Below, in pieces: positions 1 to 8,674 of a stretch of 64,000 nt of DNA. Each line of letters opens with the position of its first letter. The stretch's first letter is position 1. Under the pieces are notes generated by a model. The model saw only the letters and a list, made by a program, of their open reading frames with translations, did no database searches and was not told the origin of the DNA. This DNA comes from Durusdinium trenchii (Eukaryota > Sar > Dinophyceae > Suessiales > Symbiodiniaceae), in NCBI GenBank assembly GCA_963970005.1, contig CAXAMN010026384.1, positions 520,428-584,427 of the forward strand, given 5' to 3'. A program made the position numbers and the translations under genes.

Positions 1-3000
1 TAGTGTTTTGAGGCACAAAAAGCATGGCAGTGTGTGCAAGAATGGCTATGTTAAGTTGGCTTTTGATGTTAATGGATATCAACACCTCTGGCTCTTGATG
101 TTAATGGACATCAACAGCTGTGCAGTAGTGAAAGATGAACAGGTGGGGGCTTTTTGCTCTCGCTTTCATGGTGTTGCCTTGCATGTGGGACTTTTGCAAG
201 CGTTTTGCCTCAGGTTCCTCTTTGAAGCCTAGCTAACAAAAGAATTTCAGGGCATCATTTGGCCCCAATCCAGTCTAAACACATTCTTTTGTGGCCATAT
301 TCCAAGCCGATCTACTGGAGTACGATCTCACCCACCATTAACAGCCAGAACTTGCGGTCGGTGGCCCAGTGTTCACGCCTGCCTGGCATGCTGTATTGCT
401 ATATTCTAAGCGCATGGAAGCCTGTGGGAGGTGTCCAGTTTTTGGGTCTCACATCTTTTCTAGCAGCTTCTTGTTAGCGATGGCCTCCACCTATGTTAGC
501 TAGTATTAATATATATATATATACTGCGAGCTTGTATGTATTGTAGGTTTGTAGGGTGTGTGCTGTGGTTGAGACGGTACTCCAGTAGACCGCAGCGACC
601 TTTGAGCGCTGCGATCCCAAGATCAACACCAATATTTCATAGCAGGTCTTCTGCACACAGCCATTTGCTAATTGCACTGAGTGTATTTTAATACAAAACA
701 TAAACAAACAAGGTTCCAAGTGCAAGACATCGCATTCTTCCAAGCGCAAATTGAATCAACCGAGTATGTTCCAGTCCCCTTTGCCACTGAGCAATAAAGA
801 AATGCAGGGTCTATTCTCCTTGTGGACATTCTTCCAGTCAATACCCCCACGAACTAGATTGTGTGGCGCAAACCCACCCTCGAACGCTACTGCTATCAAC
901 TGGCCTAGTCTCCACAGCATGACTCCTCAATCACGTGCATGTCCACGCCCCGCTACCAGTGCAAGATCTTTGGATACACAGGCAACGGCAACACTAACAG
1001 TGCCACCTTGAAGCGCAAGCGCCTCTTTGCATGCAAGAAAACCCCGTAGCGCTGCCAATCCTGAGTGCATTTAGTCCCACAGAGCTAGAAACAACAAGTG
1101 TTCGCCTGTTGCTTTTCCCAACCCATAGTAGGACTGTGAGGTCCGTGAGACCTCGTATTTCAGCCTTTTCATCCACCCCATCCCCGGCTAGCCCACCCTG
1201 CATGATCCCAATGTTGCCCACCAGTCATCTCACATTAACCCAGCCAAGTCGTCTCAGAGCAGCCCACCAGTACCCTCAGTGATAGAATAGCTGAATAACC
1301 TGAACAGCCCACCCGGAGTGATCTCAGAGTCCAGAGGGCGCAATTCTTTTCTACACTAACTTTTGTCGATGGCTTGGCGACGTGCCCCATTGTTCTTGCC
1401 TCCTTCTTCCCCGAACCATGATTTTTCTTCAATTTTTGCTGATCAACCCCAATGGTGGGGTCCTTCAATGCAAAGTATTTTCTTCCGTTGAAGTCTGTGC
1501 GAGTGGCTGAGGCTGCGGCCAATGGATACTTGGATTCTTTTGCTGTTTGGAGGCAACAGGGGTCGGTTCCTCAGACGCCAGTGAACCAAGTAGGATGCGA
1601 GGCTTCAGAGAGAAAGTAGGGAATGGTGAGATTCAGCACGGGTAGGTGGCTTGCGCATGATATATATGCCTCAACCCTCAAGCAACCGTTCTGAGGACGT
1701 TTAGTTTGCGCTTGGGACCTGTCGCAGAAGTTGGCATGTCTGCAGTCTGACACTGAGAGCAAGAAAGACGTAGCGATACAAGCAGCAATTCCTGTTTGAG
1801 AATCAAGAGCCAGCCAGGTTATGTTTGGAAGTTGGGTGCATGCGAGAGAACGCAAGTACAAGCCAGAACCTTCCCGAGATTATATAGATGCGTCCAAAGT
1901 CCTGTGCTCGAGGCCAGTGCCGACGCGATGAAGGCCATGCCACTCAAAGCTCTCTCATTGGCGCAGGCCGGCAAAGTGCGGTTTTGAGGACTCTTTTTCA
2001 AACCTGTTGGGTGGTACGCCAAGAAGATTACTTGGTAGTAGCATTGAAGCTACTCATGGAATGGAAGCTGATCCTTGCAAATGCGCAGAAGAGCGAGGGT
2101 TCTTCAAGGAGGCTCCTGTTGCACCCCAAAGTTCAAAGGCAAGGCAGAAACGGCTACTGTCTGAATCGGTTCTGAGATTTTGAAGGAAGTGTAAGAACGC
2201 TACTAGGGGCTCCTGGCCGTACTACCAGGAACAAGGATGCTACTAGTAAAGATTGTCACATGGGAGATTTGCCTGAGGTGTCAAGCGCGCTGAGAGTGAT
2301 CTTGGCGCCTCCGCTTGGGAAGATTGGTCTTTCGGAGCTGACACTGGCAAAGGCTGATTGGGCTATGTATTTCAAGGATTCCTCCGGCTTGGTGGAAAGC
2401 TCAGGCAAACCTAGCCAGATCCAAAACACAACAAGCCTGCACTGCTGAGGCCCCAGCTTTGAAAGATTTCCAGGACCGATGTCATTGAACTTATCAAACA
2501 TTGACATCCTTTTGGAGCGAGGACTCGCCAAGTCAACACGAACACGTTCTCATGCCGCTGCCTCCCACTGTTTGTTACCCCACCTGAAACCAGCAACCAG
2601 TAAATAGAGAAGTTATATATTTCCCTCAAGACACGTCCTGATTTAGGAGCAGAATCCAACCTGAGTGATTGCCTTTCGAAGCCCGTGCATTTTTAGCATT
2701 TCGCCAACCCATTGTCAAAGAAAGTGCAAAAAAGCAAATTGGCACTTTTGCTTCTTACCTCAATCACTGGTTCTCTTTGCTTCTCTTGGTCATTCTACTC
2801 GTGTAGCGAGTACACAAAGCAGACTGCCTGTCTTTATCAAATGCCCTAACCAACCTCTTTGACAATTGCTGAAGCACAAGCCTTCGCGAAATGACTCCAC
2901 GCCCACCAAAGCCTCTCCCCATTCAACCGAACATCCCTCAGCATGTGGGTCGTGGCCCTATTTAGACATGGTTCATTTTCGAGAAGCCAGCAAAGTGCCT

Positions 3001-3473
3001 GAAGAGTCTTGCATGCTAGTCCAGTCGGATTGATCCCTCCTTTGAACGGTCAGTTCAGTGTGGGGTACCGTTGCCTCGTTCCATTCCTGCTTCTAGCTGT
3101 TTTGCAACCTTTACCTTGATTCTTTGCTCCGGACTGTTTGTTTCAAAATGCTCAAGTTCATGCAGTACTCTTTAGCCCTGGTATTCTATAGTCTTTCGTC
3201 GGCGCTCTAGGCTTCACATGGCTTGCACGCCTTTAGATTGCAGTATTTTGCGATCTTTTTCCAACCATTGTCTTATCTCGGAGGGCCGGGGGGAACAATT
3301 CCGTTCATTTGTTTGGTAGCATAGAGCTGTCGAAGGAAGAGATCATGTTCCTTTCGTTGACATTCTATCGAGGGTGGGGGAGGTTGAATAGAATATGGAT
3401 GAAACGCAACTTTCTTGCCTGAATATATTTATGTACTTTGCATTTCATAGTTTCATGTGTCTTTTTTTGCCAG
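1..3473. other. Intron-like sequence with no recognised gene
   Basis: I find no convincing exon or family motif in these 3.4 kb on either strand; open frames are short and unlike known proteins. The sequence directly upstream of the first PKS exon ends in a good acceptor, a T-rich tract followed by TTGCCAG at 3467-3473, so at least its right part should be intron. Minor structure: a roughly 33-bp unit, TTGATGTTAATGGA plus ATCAACA, repeats twice at about 60-118, and a 13-nt inverted pair TCTACTGGAGTAC occurs near 310 and 572. The KR exons of the preceding PKS module are expected further upstream, outside the window. Confidence 0.5.
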
Positions 3474-3629
3474 GAGTTTGAGAACATCTCAAGAACCGTT
3501 GAAGCACGGCGGAGTTCTCCATTCGCATCCCTCTCCCAAGAAGACCGAGAAATGCACGTGCTCAAAGTCATCCGCGATGCAGCAAAGTCCATGCACATGG
3601 ACATCCAGGATGATACCCCTCTTATGGAG
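3474..3629 (+). CDS. PKS exon: acyl carrier protein, N-terminal half
   Basis: The exon starts after the acceptor TTTTTTTGCCAG and encodes about 52 residues with helix-I features of PKS ACPs, ending QDDTPLME. The conserved acidic 'D-x-P-L-x-E' stretch is the segment that normally comes 4-5 residues before the phosphopantetheine serine. The donor is GC: the exon ends GAG at 3627-3629 and the intron opens GCCTGG. The next exon then supplies A-G-I-D-S-L in frame. An ACP ahead of the KS means this is the end of one module and the start of the next, so the gene continues upstream of the window. Confidence 0.75.
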
Positions 3630-3788
3630 GCCTGGGACTGAGATAATTTTGCTAGTTTTTGCACATGTTCCTGCTTGTTGTAGAGTGTTTGGACCAGATG
3701 TTGAATCAAGTGTTGCAATATATATTTATACATACATAGATGAATGCCAGATGTCAGACAGATTGGAGCGTTTTGTCATGTCGTCAAG
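3630..3788 (+). other. GC-AG intron inside the ACP
   Basis: This 159-nt intron begins GC and ends in AAG before GCAGG. Removing it restores the ACP active-site region ME/AGIDSLSAVEF without a frame change. Non-canonical GC donors with AG|G around the junction are a known habit of dinoflagellate genes. Confidence 0.7.
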
Positions 3789-5060
3789 GCAGGTATCGAT
3801 TCCTTGTCTGCCGTGGAGTTCCGGGGCAAGATCGCCAATGAGTTCCGATCTGTTAGACTACCGAGCACTTTGATGTTTGATCATCCGACCTTGAAGGCAA
3901 CTGCCGTTTACATTGCCGGGGCATTGGCAGAAGAACATCATACACAATCAGGGCAGCGGACGGAACTTGCCAAGTTGCCAGTGACAGACGAAGTGCCAAT
4001 TCGAGGAGGAGTGTATGTCAGAGGAGCAGCATGTAATTTGCCAAGTTGTCAATTCTTGGATTTTTCCTGTAGCTTGTGGCAAGGCACTGATGCAGTGAGT
4101 GAAATGCCATACAGCCGATGGGACACCGACGAATATTATGATCCAGCTGTGCCTACAGGGCTTGAGATGTATGTCTGCCATGCTGCCTTCATAGCAAACG
4201 TGGAGTTGTTCGATGCACAGCTTTTTGGAATTTCCAAGGCTGAAGCAGATGCCATGGACCCACAGCAGCGACATTTGCTGGAAACCTCTTTTGCAGCTTT
4301 CACTGATGCTGGACTTCCTAAGGCCACGTTGATGGGCAAACCTGGTGGAGTTTTTGTTGGACAAGATAAGTGCGATTGGAATCGCATGATTTCAGCTGCT
4401 CATGCTGGTCCTTTTGCTGCAACAGGAGGCTCAGCATCAATTTCGGCCAACCGCATTTCATACAGTCTTGGTTTGAAAGGCCCCAGTGCCACAATGGACA
4501 CTGCCTGTAGTTCATCGTTGGTGGCAGCTGACACAGCAGCAGTGAATCTCAGAAGAGGCAGATGCGAATTTGCGGCGGTTTGTGGTGTGAACATGCTGCT
4601 GTTGCCACAGACCTTCATCGGTTGTTGTCAAGCTCGAATGCTCTCCTTCGATGGACGGTGCCATACGTTTGACTCTTCGGCCTGTGGCTATGCGCGAGGT
4701 GAAGGCACTGGTGCTCAGGTGCTTCAGCAAGTGGCCAATCAAGTCTCGGAGGCCTCTTTGGCTTCCTTCTTGGGTAGTGCCCTGAACCAGGATGGTCGTA
4801 GCGCAAACTTGACGTCACCAAACGGACCTTCTCAAGAGGTGGTGGTTCGTATTGCACTTCAGGAGGCGGGATGTGATGCAGGAGACCTTTTTCAAGTCGA
4901 GACGCATGGCACTGGAACTGAACTGGGAGATCCAATTGAGACGGGAGCATTGCGTTCTGTACTGGCAGCACGCTCTTCTCCACTTTGTTTGGGAGCTGTG
5001 AAGACGAATGTTGGACATTTGGAAGGTGCAGCTGGGATGGCCGGCCTTTCGAAGCTTGCT
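3789..5060 (+). CDS. PKS exon: ACP C-terminal half plus ketosynthase core
   Basis: This is the longest exon of the gene. It opens with the phosphopantetheine site GIDSLSAVEFR (serine codon 3801-3803) and the ACP end motif STLMFDHPTLKATA. After a linker of about 30 residues, the KS begins near 3991 (IRGGVYVRGAACNLP). The KS catalytic triad is complete: Cys in DTACSSSL (codon 4506-4508), His in VETHGTGTELGDP (4905-4907) and His in KTNVGHLEGAAG (5016-5018). The KS performs decarboxylative Claisen condensation of the incoming chain with an ACP-bound extender. The open frame runs to a stop at 5079-5081, but the last true codon is likely near MAGLSK (about 5055-5060), because the rest (LAGSSELQ) is unlike KS. 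The exact donor is not clear. Confidence 0.9.
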
Positions 5061-5219
5061 GGGAGCTCAGAGCTCCAATAAATGGAGACAGTTGCCAGTT
5101 ACACAAACAACCAAGAGGATGGTTTTTTGAGAATTTGGAAGCAACGGATTTTGCCTTGTTCTCCATACTGTTTTCTGCTGTCAGTCAGACCACTGGCGCC
5201 TCCGTCTAAGGTCTCGCAG

Positions 5220-5335
5220 TTATCAAAGTTGACCTTTGGTAGTGCCCCCAACCTGCACCTCCGACAGCTCAACCAGCACATTTCTGAGGACACTTTTGAA
5301 GCGCATGTTGTGTTGCTGTGTCAAGTACTAGTGCC
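5220..5335 (+). CDS. PKS exon: ketosynthase, penultimate segment
   Basis: After an acceptor-like CTCGCAG (ending 5219) the frame reads LSKLTFGSAP and then NLHLRQLNQHI, which matches the PPNLHLRxLNPHI block that follows the second active-site His in KS domains. About six residues seem to be missing between the previous exon and this block, so either a tiny exon lies between them or the junction is altered. The 3' end is uncertain because the KS-like match fades after HISEDTFEAH. The next KS exon lies 12.6 kb away, past the LINE insertions. Confidence 0.6.
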
Positions 5336-5582
5336 AGGGCAGCTTTGAGCTTTCTTACTTTTCTTTGGAGAAGCACAGCCTACCCCTTGCTAGAACTTCG
5401 GTACTTACTATACTATATACAATATATTGTCCATTGTTCTATTTGAGTGTATTTGAGTGTTCATTTTGTCGAGGAAGTGTGTGACAGACACATTGAACCT
5501 ACTAAAATCTACTAAAGCCAATTTTGGCCGCGATGTTCTCTACAAAGTGCATTTCCACAACCTTCGGAATCCTCTGTCCACA

Positions 5583-6240
5583 AGTCCAAAACTCCAATAT
5601 CGATCCACCTCCGTTTACATAATGCATGCTCACCATCTTCCCTCTGCAAAATGGTCTTTGAGCATCATGTGTTTTCCGCACGTTTTGTCTTTGTCATTCT
5701 GCCTTGATGATTGGTTATTTAAAGGCTTACGCCTAACAGCCGGGCGCCGGCCCACTTGGGTCTGTGGGGCGTATGCCTATGTTGGCCTTGGTGGGGCCTA
5801 TATTGAGCAAAGTTAAGCTATTTGGTGCGCATCTTGGCCCTAGGTTGGGCCAAGTGGGGCCCATGTGGTTTGTGTTGGGCACATCTTGGGCCCATGTTGA
5901 GCCTATGTTGGCCTACGTGAGGCCTATTTGGGTCCGCCCGTTTTGGGACCGAGGGTCGGCGGCAGGGGGCGCGCCCGTATATCCGGCCAGGGGCCCACGG
6001 GGCCCCGCCATGGCTGTGTCTTTGACGTAGGCAGTCTCTCTTCTCCAAAGGAGAGAGGGCTGACCGCCCCTTGCCGCGACCCCTGTGGAACTGTGTGTTT
6101 TACAGTGTTTTTTGCTTCTTCAATTTTTCCGGGCTTGTGGGTCCAGATGGGTCAACATGGCCCAACATAGGCCCTAATAATGCTGGAAATGCATGCCGCA
6201 CCGGGGTGCTTCGTCTGCATCGTGGGTGGCTGCTGGGCTA
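5583..6240 (+). repeat. Left partial copy of the 13.77-14.77 kb repeat
   Basis: From TCCAAAACTCCAATATCG onward this stretch matches 13766-14765 almost base for base, except that about 350 bp present in the right copy (roughly 14100-14455) are absent here. It includes the left terminal inverted repeat of the TIR element (starting GGTTATTTAAAGG at 5713), the degenerate GGCCTATGTTGG repeats (5765-5930) and the GC-rich block near 5930-6080. It stops in an AAC microsatellite at 6240-6260, where the 3' end of the LINE begins. The right TIR is missing. Confidence 0.75.
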
Positions 6241-6292
6241 ACAACAACAACAACAACCACCACAACAACAACAACTTCTTCTTCTTCTCACG
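6240..6292. repeat. AAC/TTC microsatellite at the LINE 3' end
   Basis: (AAC)n followed by (TTC)n on the plus strand. On the minus strand this reads as a GAA and then GTT tract directly after the LINE 3' untranslated region, so it may be the LINE tail, the target microsatellite, or both fused. Confidence 0.65.
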
Positions 6293-6625
6293 CACTCGAA
6301 GGGAGTAGCGCCGCCCATCAGTCAGCATTGTGACTGGACTCCATGTAGGAGTTCGTTTGTGGTTGGAGAGGAGCAATCTGCTTCTATGGCAGCAAATCAC
6401 CAAATCAAAATAAAATCGTCTAAAGGCAAACATCGTCTCAGACCCAAAATCAATCCAGGGGTCCCGGTTGAGGTCGAGACAAGAGGTTCAAATTTCAAGT
6501 GCACATGAACGACACACTTTTCGGGTGTGCCGGACAGCTACCCTCCCTCAGAGCGAAGCTCAGCGGTCGCTACGTCAGCATCCGCCACAGACGGCCGCCA
6601 TCCACAGCGGCCAGTGCACCGGCTG

Positions 6626-7081
6626 TCAGCGGCTCGCTTCCGACACGTCGAACCCGGTGTCCGCAAGGACTTGGTCGATGGTCCGGTCCGCGTCTTGCAG
6701 GCGCAGGAGCAATGAATTTAAAGCCAAGTTGCTAGAAGGATCCGATCCTCCAGAGACCCTGGAGGTCATGCGATGGTCTTCCCAAGGTGCTTCGCTCAGC
6801 TCACGGTTTCCAGCCAAGGCACGATTGGATGCATCGTCAAACAGGGGCAGTCCTGGTGTGAAGCCGGACAGCTGTCCTGAGTCGTCCAGCGGCATAGATG
6901 CGTCCTGGGTGAGACAGGATGGATCTGCAAGCTTCCAAGTGTCCAGCGGCTCTAAATCCTGTGAGCAGGCCACAGGAAAGGAAGGTGGCGACCTCACTTC
7001 AGCATTGCCTAGCGGTCCCAAATTGGTCTGATCCCGATCAGACATCTCCAGCATGGGATCTTCCTCATCCGAGTCTCCCAT
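6626..7081 (-). pseudogene. LINE C-terminal acidic tail
   Basis: This 151-codon frame overlaps the end of the USP-like frame in another phase. It starts MGDSDEEDPMLEMSDRD and is rich in Asp, Ser, Leu and Pro with no recognised fold. It may be the natural C-terminus of the element's polyprotein after a one-base shift, since the USP frame reads only a short basic stretch past this point. It is probably disordered. The frame ends about 330 bp before the element's microsatellite tail. Confidence 0.4.
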
Positions 7082-7794
7082 AAGGCATGAGTTGGCCCAG
7101 AAAAGAACTCCACGTGTTCGAAAGGGCGCGGGATGGAACTCACCTGAACTGGTGCCTGGTTGTCGTCACATAGCAGGAACCGTCCATTCTGGTCCCTGAG
7201 CAAGGCTTGAAAATGACCGCTCAAGGAATCGCCCAGGTGTGCAACTGCTGCAGTGACACGATATGGAACCCATTTCAATTCCAGTCCTTCATTCACGAAG
7301 AAGGGCAGGTAAAAGTCCTCTTCAAACTGCACGTCGTTGAAATGACCTAACAGGCGAGCGCTGTCAATCAAACGGTCGAGGAAGAAGACTTTAGGGCCGA
7401 TGGGTCCCGTGAAGGCCGTCACCATGGAGTGACAGTGCAACCAGGGTGACAGAAGTTCTGCAAGGGACACCTTTTCTCGATCTAGCTCATAGAGGTGCAC
7501 TAAGGCCACCGGTTGGGATTCACTCCCGGCTTCAAAACAAGTGATGCCATCCTTGGTCTCAAGGCGGCGTTCCCATGCTTGTGAGGTCTGTGCGGATTTG
7601 CCCCACAAAAGGATGTCACTTGTGAACTCACCAATGTCCCTCTGTTCCCCTGAGGGCTTCCCCAGAAAAAGGTCAGCGAGCTGCGGCAAGCTGAACAAAG
7701 CTGTTGGCTCATCTGTCTTCACAGATGCAAGCATCCCCTGTACAGCATTCCATGCTGCACTTGAAGTGTACTCATCAAAATGGGGAGTGCACAA
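7009..7794 (-). pseudogene. LINE-encoded USP-like deubiquitinase domain (main part)
   Basis: About 261 codons carrying the later USP (peptidase C19) signatures: a helix with EQRDIGEF near the start (compare the QQDAHEF box), then the His box AAVAHLGDSLSGHFQALL with the catalytic His codon at about 7213-7215, then LLCDDNQAPV supplying the D-D pair at 7162-7167. The Cys box lies in the preceding frame at 7832-7834; a one-base shift near 7785 splits the domain. The classical USP zinc-finger Cys pairs are not obvious. If active in intact relatives, it would cleave ubiquitin or a ubiquitin-like modifier. Assignment rests on motif order and on the related fragment at 16-17 kb. Confidence 0.65.
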
Positions 7795-8674
7795 GGGTCC
7801 AGATCATGGAGATCAAGCCGGCATTGAGATAGCACCAATTGGCATCATTTTTGCATTGCAGGATCCGGATGGTGTCAATCCAGTGGAGCTTCAGCGCCTG
7901 TCCCCTCGTGGTCGAAGGATCTGCTGAAGGTCCTGAGCCAGCTGCGAACGTTGGGGTCCATGTTGGCGCATCCTGGCGCCCACCAGATTCCACAGGGACG
8001 AGCCGAGAAGGCTTGCTAAGGAGTCGTTCCTCAGGGAGATCTGGAGTCTCCATGGGATGACTTCCCCCCTGCTGTTTTGGGCCGCCATGGCGAAGAATCT
8101 GATGCAATTGCCCGGTTCCTAAAAAGCTTGCTGAAGAAGGCCGAGGTGGGACTCCATGGTGTTCCAGGCAATTGGAGCGGTCTGCATAATCTCCAGGCTT
8201 TGATGTTTGGAGCTCCAGGTCAGGTGTGGGAAGCTGTGATCCTCCATGACCGTCTTGCTTTGGATGGCAGCCTTCTTGGTGGAGTCGTCCTGCAACTGTG
8301 TCTTGAGCTTCTGAAAGCGAGTGACCAGTTCGGCAACGACGGCTTGAATGAGAAAGCTGCGTAGAGGCATCATCACTTGGTCTTGAGGAAGGTTTCGCCA
8401 TTGTCCTGCGGATCTCATCTTCGTCCCTGGTCGAGGACGTCGAGCTGTTCGTCCTTGGGGATGATGCTAAGCTGGCTCTCCGTCGAGATGGCAGCAGAGG
8501 CGTGGTCTCCTTCCTTTTCCTCTTTTCCTGCGGGAGTTCCAGATCCAGGTCGTCCGGTGACGCGAGCATATTTAAGAATGCCCTGCCCACCTGTGTCACA
8601 CGGTCGCCGTCTTGGATTTGCATCATTTCATCCATCATGAAGATCTGGTCGAAGCCAAGCAACAGCACAACCAA
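7775..8674 (-). pseudogene. LINE linker region ending in the USP Cys box
   Basis: About 300 codons. The first two-thirds is low-complexity and basic/Ser-rich (for example KRKRKETTPLLPSRRR near residue 50), probably a flexible linker or nucleic-acid-binding stretch. The last 35 residues read KNDANWCYLNAGLISM, which fits the USP catalytic Cys box (GNTCYLNA, with Trp for Thr). It overlaps the upstream RT/zinc-finger frame by about 47 nt in a different phase, so the two are joined either by a frameshift in this decayed copy or by programmed frameshifting. Confidence 0.6.

Noticed and set aside
1..3473. Upstream KR exons of the previous module
   Set aside because: No GGxGxxG, SSxxxxxG, NYAAAN or WGxW motif in any plus frame.
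4615..5166. 183-codon minus-strand frame over the KS
   Set aside because: Antisense of the KS exon with intact catalytic motifs on the other strand.
6468..7031. 187-codon plus-strand frame
   Set aside because: Antisense to the LINE tail and of biased composition; no family features.
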